The notes under the pieces: generated by a model | Databases searched by the model: none | What the model was told of the DNA's origin: nothing | The model's input: only the letters and a program-made list of their open reading frames with translations | Shown: one piece after another, positions 60,565 to 64,000 of the stretch | How positions within the stretch are numbered: the stretch's first letter is position 1 | Layout of the letters: each line of letters opens with the position of its first letter | Position numbers and translations under genes: made by a program | Assembly: GCF_913773735.1 (NCBI RefSeq) | Contig: NZ_CAJYEB010000004.1 | Coordinates: 1-64,000, forward strand | Length of the DNA stretch: 64,000 bases | DNA from: an uncultured Massilia sp. | GTDB taxonomy: Bacteria; Pseudomonadota; Gammaproteobacteria; Burkholderiales; Burkholderiaceae_D | Reading direction: 5' to 3'

Positions 60565-61833
60565 TTACTGGTTGATCGAGACGCGGCTGGCGCCGTCGAA
60601 GGTATCGGTGCCGGCGACGACGACCTTGTCGCCCTGCTTCAGGCCGGAGACGATTTCGACGGCGGAGATGCTGGTGGCGCCCATCTTGATCGGCGTGCGT
60701 TCGGCGATGCCGTCGCGCACCACGTAGGCGTAGCGCCCGCCCTCGTTCTCGACGAAGGGGCCGCGCGCCACCATCAGCACGTTCGGCTTTTCCTCGATCA
60801 GCAGGCGCGCCGTCACGCGCTGGCTCTGGCGCAGGCCCCTGGGCTGCTCGCCATCGAAGCGCACGCGCGCCAGCACCATGTTCTTGACCACCTCTGGCGA
60901 CAGCGCCGACAGCTTGCCGGTGGCGCTGCCGGAGGGCAGCGTGACTTCGGCGTTCATGCCGATACCCAGGTCGTTGACATAGGTTTCCGGCACCTCGATC
61001 TCGACTTCGAGCTTGGACAGGTCGACCAGCGTCATCAGGGGCGCATTGGCGGCGACCACCATGCGGTCCTGCACGTTCAGCGTGCCGATGAAGCCGTCGA
61101 CCGGGGCGCGCACGGTCAGCTCGTCGACGCGGCGCTGCGCTTCGCCCAGCGCCAGCCTGGCGCGTTCGAGCTCGTTGGTCTTGGTCTTGAGCGCCAGCTG
61201 GACGTCGTCGCCTTCCAGCACGGCCGCCTGGGCCGCGTGCCTGGCGCGGATCTCGGCCGACTGCAGCGCATCCTTGGCCTTCTGGTAGTCGATCTTGGCG
61301 ATCACGCCGACCTGCGCCACGCTCTCGTAGCGCTCCAGCGTGCGCTGGGCCGACAGGCGGTCGATCTCGGCGGTGTCGGCATCCTTCTGCGCCAGCAGCT
61401 TCTGCTTGCGCGCCAGGATCTGCTGGCGCGCCACCTCGGCCTTCAACTGCTCGTAGGTCGACTGTTCGCGCTTGAGGGCATCGGACAGGTCGGGCGATTC
61501 GAGCACGGCCAGCGCCTGGCCCTTCTTGACGGTGTCGCCGGCGGCGACCTTCAGGTTGACGGTGGATGCCGCCTTGGCGTACAGCGTCGGGCTGACGGCG
61601 GCGACCACGCGGCCGTTGACGGACGCGTCGCGCACCAGCGTGCCGCGCGTGACTTCGGCGATGCGCAGGCGCGCCGCGCTCACCGAGGCTTCGCTGCTGC
61701 GCCAGGTGGAGAACAGGCCGACGCAGACGGCGACGACGGCGGCGGCGGCGCCGATCAGGACGGCGCGGCGCTTGAGCGCCTGCCCGGCCGGCGCGGCGAT
61801 GACGGCATCCTGGTGTGAGGTATCGCGGATCAT
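60565..61833 (-). CDS. MacA/HlyD-like periplasmic adaptor
   Basis: This 422-residue adaptor has an N-terminal membrane anchor (VLIGAAAAVVAVCVGLFSTW), a lipoyl-like beta-strand domain, a long helical hairpin (about 110-230: YEQLKAEVARQQILARKQKL and later repeats), a second lipoyl half (LTVRAPVDGFIGTLNV) and a membrane-proximal domain ending EIVSGLKQGDKVVVAG. Such adaptors link ABC exporters to an outer-membrane channel. The ATG at 61833 is preferred because a sigma-54 promoter at 61868-61883 would start RNA near 61858, just 25 bases before it. A longer frame to 62007 would place the promoter inside the gene. Confidence 0.9.
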   Translation of the reverse strand: MIRDTSHQDAVIAAPAGQALKRRAVLIGAAAAVVAVCVGLFSTWRSSEASVSAARLRIAEVTRGTLVRDASVNGRVVAAVSPTLYAKAASTVNLKVAAGDTVKKGQALAVLESPDLSDALKREQSTYEQLKAEVARQQILARKQKLLAQKDADTAEIDRLSAQRTLERYESVAQVGVIAKIDYQKAKDALQSAEIRARHAAQAAVLEGDDVQLALKTKTNELERARLALGEAQRRVDELTVRAPVDGFIGTLNVQDRMVVAANAPLMTLVDLSKLEVEIEVPETYVNDLGIGMNAEVTLPSGSATGKLSALSPEVVKNMVLARVRFDGEQPRGLRQSQRVTARLLIEEKPNVLMVARGPFVENEGGRYAYVVRDGIAERTPIKMGATSISAVEIVSGLKQGDKVVVAGTDTFDGASRVSINQ

Positions 61834-61867
61834 GGAGGACTCTTGCAGTAATGGACAGTCCAGGCTT

Positions 61868-61883
61868 TGCAGGATCCGTGCCA
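61868..61883 (-). promoter_or_regulatory. Sigma-54 promoter of the exporter operon
   Basis: Read on the minus strand, TGGCAC-GGATC-CTGCA has a perfect -24 box and a -12 box with one mismatch (CTGC for TTGC), with GG and GC correctly spaced. The start would lie near 61858. It is the only sigma-54-like element found in this gap. Confidence 0.75.
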
Positions 61884-61939
61884 GGCGCCAAGTCCTTGAT
61901 TCGACAGGGATCGGCGCGGACGGACGAGGCGTCCGCCAG

Positions 61940-61973
61940 TGTCCGGGCGGCGCGCCGGCGGACAGTCCGGACA
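61940..61973. promoter_or_regulatory. Enhancer-like cluster of TGTCCG/CGGACA sites upstream of the exporter operon
   Basis: TGTCCG (61940-61945) and CGGACA (61959-61964) form a 25-base dyad, with a third half-site CGGACA at 61968-61973. The stretch GCGGACAGTCCGG at 61958-61970 is identical to that upstream of the tldD operon. It lies about 57 to 90 bases upstream of the -24 box on the minus strand, a usual position for a sigma-54 activator. Confidence 0.65.
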
Positions 61974-62044
61974 CCGCGGGCATTGATTTTCTGGAAACTG
62001 GCCACATTTCTATCTAACAACAACTTGCCTGCCGAGGTTCCCGC

Positions 62045-63655
62045 ATGACCCTTGCCGCATTGCGCCAGCCCTTCACGTCCATGCCGGGCTGGCTCGCCCG
62101 CCTGGCGCCACCGGGCGAGCCGGAGCCGGTCGACTATCCGTTCGCGCCCGGCGACGTCGCGCGCCTGCATGCGCTGGCGGGCCACGACGGGCACGCGGAC
62201 CTCGACGCGCAGACCTGGCGCGACCTGCTGCTGGAACGCTATGGCGCCGTGCTGGCGCCGCAGGCCAGCATCTTCGGGCGCCAGGTGCTGTACCGGCGCC
62301 TGCGCGCGGGCATGCCGGATGCCGGCGTCGCGACGCAGCGCGAGCGCGTGCGGCGCCTGCTGGACGCCCCGGACCGGCTCGACGCGCTGCGGCGCAGCCT
62401 GCGCGCGCTGCGCAGCGCCGAGGCCGAGGTGGCCGGCGTGCTGTTCGACGACGCGGCGCCGGCGGCGCCGCCGCCGCCGCGCCTGGTCGCGCGGGCGCCG
62501 CTGCTGGCCGTGCTGCTGCTGGCATCGGTCGCGCTGGCCCTGCTGGTGTCGCCGCTGGGGTGGATCGGCGTGGGGGGGGCGCTGTACCTGCTGGTCGCGA
62601 TGCAGATGCGCTGGCGCGAGCGCGCCGTCGAATGGCACAAGTCGACGCATGCGCTGCAGATGCTGCTGCGCACGTGCGTGCTGCTGGACGGCAGCGACCT
62701 GCCGCTGGCGGAGGCATTCTCCGGGCTGCGCCAGCCGGCGGGCCGCCTGGGCCGGGCGCTGGCGCGCTCGCCGCTGGCGACCGCGGTGCCGGGCGCGGGC
62801 GAGTACGGCGACTGGTTCCTGGCCGCGAACATCCGCCATTACTTCGCGACGCTGCGGCTGGTGGACCGGGAAAAACCGTTCCTGCGCCGCTGCTTTTCGC
62901 TGTGCGCCGAACTGGACGCCGACGCCGCCCTGGCGCACCACCTGCGCGGCCGCGCCGACTGGTGCTGGGCTGGCCGCACCGGACCGCGCGCGCTGGCGCT
63001 GGAAGGCGGCGTGCATCCGCTGCTCGACGGTGGCGCCGCGCTGTCGCTGGCGCTGGACGGCGAGGGCGTGTTCCTGTCGGGGCAGAACGGCGTCGGCAAG
63101 AGCACCTTCCTGCGCATGCTGGGCCTGAACCTCGTCGTCGCGCGCGCCTTCGGCTTCTGCTACGCGCGCCGCGCCGAACTGCCGGCGCTGCCGGTGGTGG
63201 CCAGCATGCAGAACGAGGATTCGCTGCTGGACGGGCACAGCCTGTACGTCGCCGAGCTGGCGCGGGCGCGCGACCTGCTGGCGGCAGCGGCGCGCGGGCC
63301 GGTCGTCTGCCTGGTCGACGAAGTCTTCCGCGGCACCAACCACGAGGAATCGGTGTCGGCCGCGGTGGCGGTGCTGGACGGGCTGGCGCGGGATGCGCTG
63401 GTGGTCGTCTCCTCGCACAACCTGGTGCTGGGACCGCTGCTGGCGCACCGGCTGGCGCCGTGGCGCATCGTGCGCGCCGAAGACGGCGCGCTGCGCATGG
63501 AGCCCGGCGTGCTGGGAACGACCAACGGCGTGGCCCTGCTGGCGCAGCGCGGCTTCGATGCGGAGGTCCAGCGCAAGGCGCGGCAGGTGGCGGGGTGGCT
63601 GGCGGGGCAGAGGAAGGGCGAGGCCGGCGCCGACCTGCTGGCGCCGGGGGCTTGA
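62045..63655 (+). CDS. Membrane-anchored MutS-like ATPase
   Basis: This 536-residue protein has two hydrophobic segments near residues 150-195 and a MutS-type ATPase domain in the C-terminal 200 residues: Walker A SGQNGVGKSTFLRMLGLN, SMQNEDSLLDGHSLYVAEL, and Walker B followed by the MutS signature LVDEVFRGTNHEES. DNA-mismatch-binding domains are missing, so it is not a repair MutS. It belongs to the MutS-related membrane ATPases of unknown role. It is divergent from the exporter operon, sharing the gap that holds the sigma-54 element, but the element points the other way. The ATG at 62045 has no strong ribosome site. Confidence 0.8.
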   Translation: MTLAALRQPFTSMPGWLARLAPPGEPEPVDYPFAPGDVARLHALAGHDGHADLDAQTWRDLLLERYGAVLAPQASIFGRQVLYRRLRAGMPDAGVATQRERVRRLLDAPDRLDALRRSLRALRSAEAEVAGVLFDDAAPAAPPPPRLVARAPLLAVLLLASVALALLVSPLGWIGVGGALYLLVAMQMRWRERAVEWHKSTHALQMLLRTCVLLDGSDLPLAEAFSGLRQPAGRLGRALARSPLATAVPGAGEYGDWFLAANIRHYFATLRLVDREKPFLRRCFSLCAELDADAALAHHLRGRADWCWAGRTGPRALALEGGVHPLLDGGAALSLALDGEGVFLSGQNGVGKSTFLRMLGLNLVVARAFGFCYARRAELPALPVVASMQNEDSLLDGHSLYVAELARARDLLAAAARGPVVCLVDEVFRGTNHEESVSAAVAVLDGLARDALVVVSSHNLVLGPLLAHRLAPWRIVRAEDGALRMEPGVLGTTNGVALLAQRGFDAEVQRKARQVAGWLAGQRKGEAGADLLAPGA

Positions 63656-63656
63656 C

Positions 63657-63673
63657 GCCGCCGCGTCGGCGGC
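63657..63673. terminator. Hairpin after the MutS-like gene
   Basis: GCCGCCG-CGT-CGGCGGC is a perfect seven-base stem with a three-base loop, starting two bases after the stop codon. No T run follows, so it may be a weak or Rho-assisted terminator between convergent genes. Confidence 0.45.
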
Positions 63674-63697
63674 GGCTTGCAGGGCTGCTCCTGCGGA

Positions 63698-64000
63698 TTA
63701 TTTCTGCGGCTTCTGCTTCTGCGCGTAGGTCCCGACCAGCTCGCCCTTGGCCAGCACGTGGCCCTGCATCGCCTGCAGCAGCGTATCGCGGTCGGCACCC
63801 CAGGGCACGTCGAGCATGCGGTCCAGCGCATACACCTGGAAGTGGTAGTGGTGCGGCGGATCGCCGACCGGCGGCTGCGGACCGCGCCAGCCGGTCGAGC
63901 CGTGCGTCGTGCGCCCCTGCAGCACGCCGTCCGGCTCGGTCAGGCGCGGCTGCTCCTGCAGTCCTTCGGGCAGGCGCGTGACCGCGGCCGGGATGTTCCA
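63698..64000 (-). CDS. YbhB/YbcL-family Raf kinase inhibitor-like protein, 3' part
   Basis: The frame is open to the window edge, so only the last 100 residues are seen. They match the YbhB/YbcL (PEBP-like) family: GSTGWRGPQPPVGDPPHHYHFQVYALD holds the conserved ligand-pocket Gly-Pro-x-Pro and His-Tyr-His residues, and the C-terminus LLQAMQGHVLAKGELVGTY is typical. The fold binds small anionic ligands; the function in bacteria is mostly unknown. The start and the upstream neighbour lie outside the window. Confidence 0.88.
   Translation of the reverse strand, partial: WNIPAAVTRLPEGLQEQPRLTEPDGVLQGRTTHGSTGWRGPQPPVGDPPHHYHFQVYALDRMLDVPWGADRDTLLQAMQGHVLAKGELVGTYAQKQKPQK

Overview
The window is very GC-rich with dense, short-spaced genes. 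It carries a cyclic beta-1,2-glucan synthase, Lrp, LysR and TetR regulators, several secreted metallopeptidases and two families of short palindromic intergenic repeats. This fits a betaproteobacterium of the Oxalobacteraceae (Massilia/Telluria type). That placement is inferred from gene content and repeat style, not from a marker gene. No rRNA, tRNA or CRISPR array was seen.

Layout. 1-4.2 kb: tail of an IS1595-type transposase, an MDR oxidoreductase divergent from a LysR regulator, periplasmic Cu,Zn superoxide dismutase, and an NTF2-like (DUF1348) gene divergent from a TetR regulator with three operator-like sites between them. 4.2-12 kb: a hybrid sensor kinase, two M28-type proteins (one has lost its metal-site motifs) and a TonB-like protein. 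12-15.4 kb: a response regulator / ABC-type binding protein / histidine kinase operon. 15.4-22 kb: an M14 peptidase, a cytochrome c-sorbosone dehydrogenase fusion, an S41-like protein and an AbiE-type toxin-antitoxin pair. 22-28 kb: a DUF885 metallohydrolase, a LivK-type binding protein, and a DecR-like Lrp regulator divergent from a cysteine desulfurase / degenerate metallo-beta-lactamase / rhodanese fusion. 28-41.5 kb: the 8.8-kb glucan synthase gene, a secreted PHP-domain protein, a serine beta-lactamase-like hydrolase and an unrecognised secreted protein.

The most striking part is 41.6-62.0 kb. Two long operons face each other and meet at a 27-base gap near 53.7 kb. The plus-strand operon has nine genes: a TldD homologue with a Tat signal, a TldE homologue, a second Tat-type TldD, DUF4159, a MoxR ATPase, DUF58, BatA-like, DUF4175-like and a membrane protein. 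The minus-strand operon has seven genes: a MacA-like adaptor, an ABC ATPase, two MacB-like permeases, a sigma-54 enhancer-binding response regulator, its histidine kinase and a spermidine-synthase-like protein. Each operon starts with a readable sigma-54 -24/-12 element, and upstream of each lies a cluster of TGTCCG/CGGACA half-sites that includes an identical 13-mer. I infer one regulon: the kinase/activator pair in the exporter operon switches on both the exporter and the exported-TldD/MoxR operon. Its substrate cannot be read from the sequence.

The window ends with a membrane-anchored MutS-like ATPase and a truncated YbhB/YbcL-family gene.
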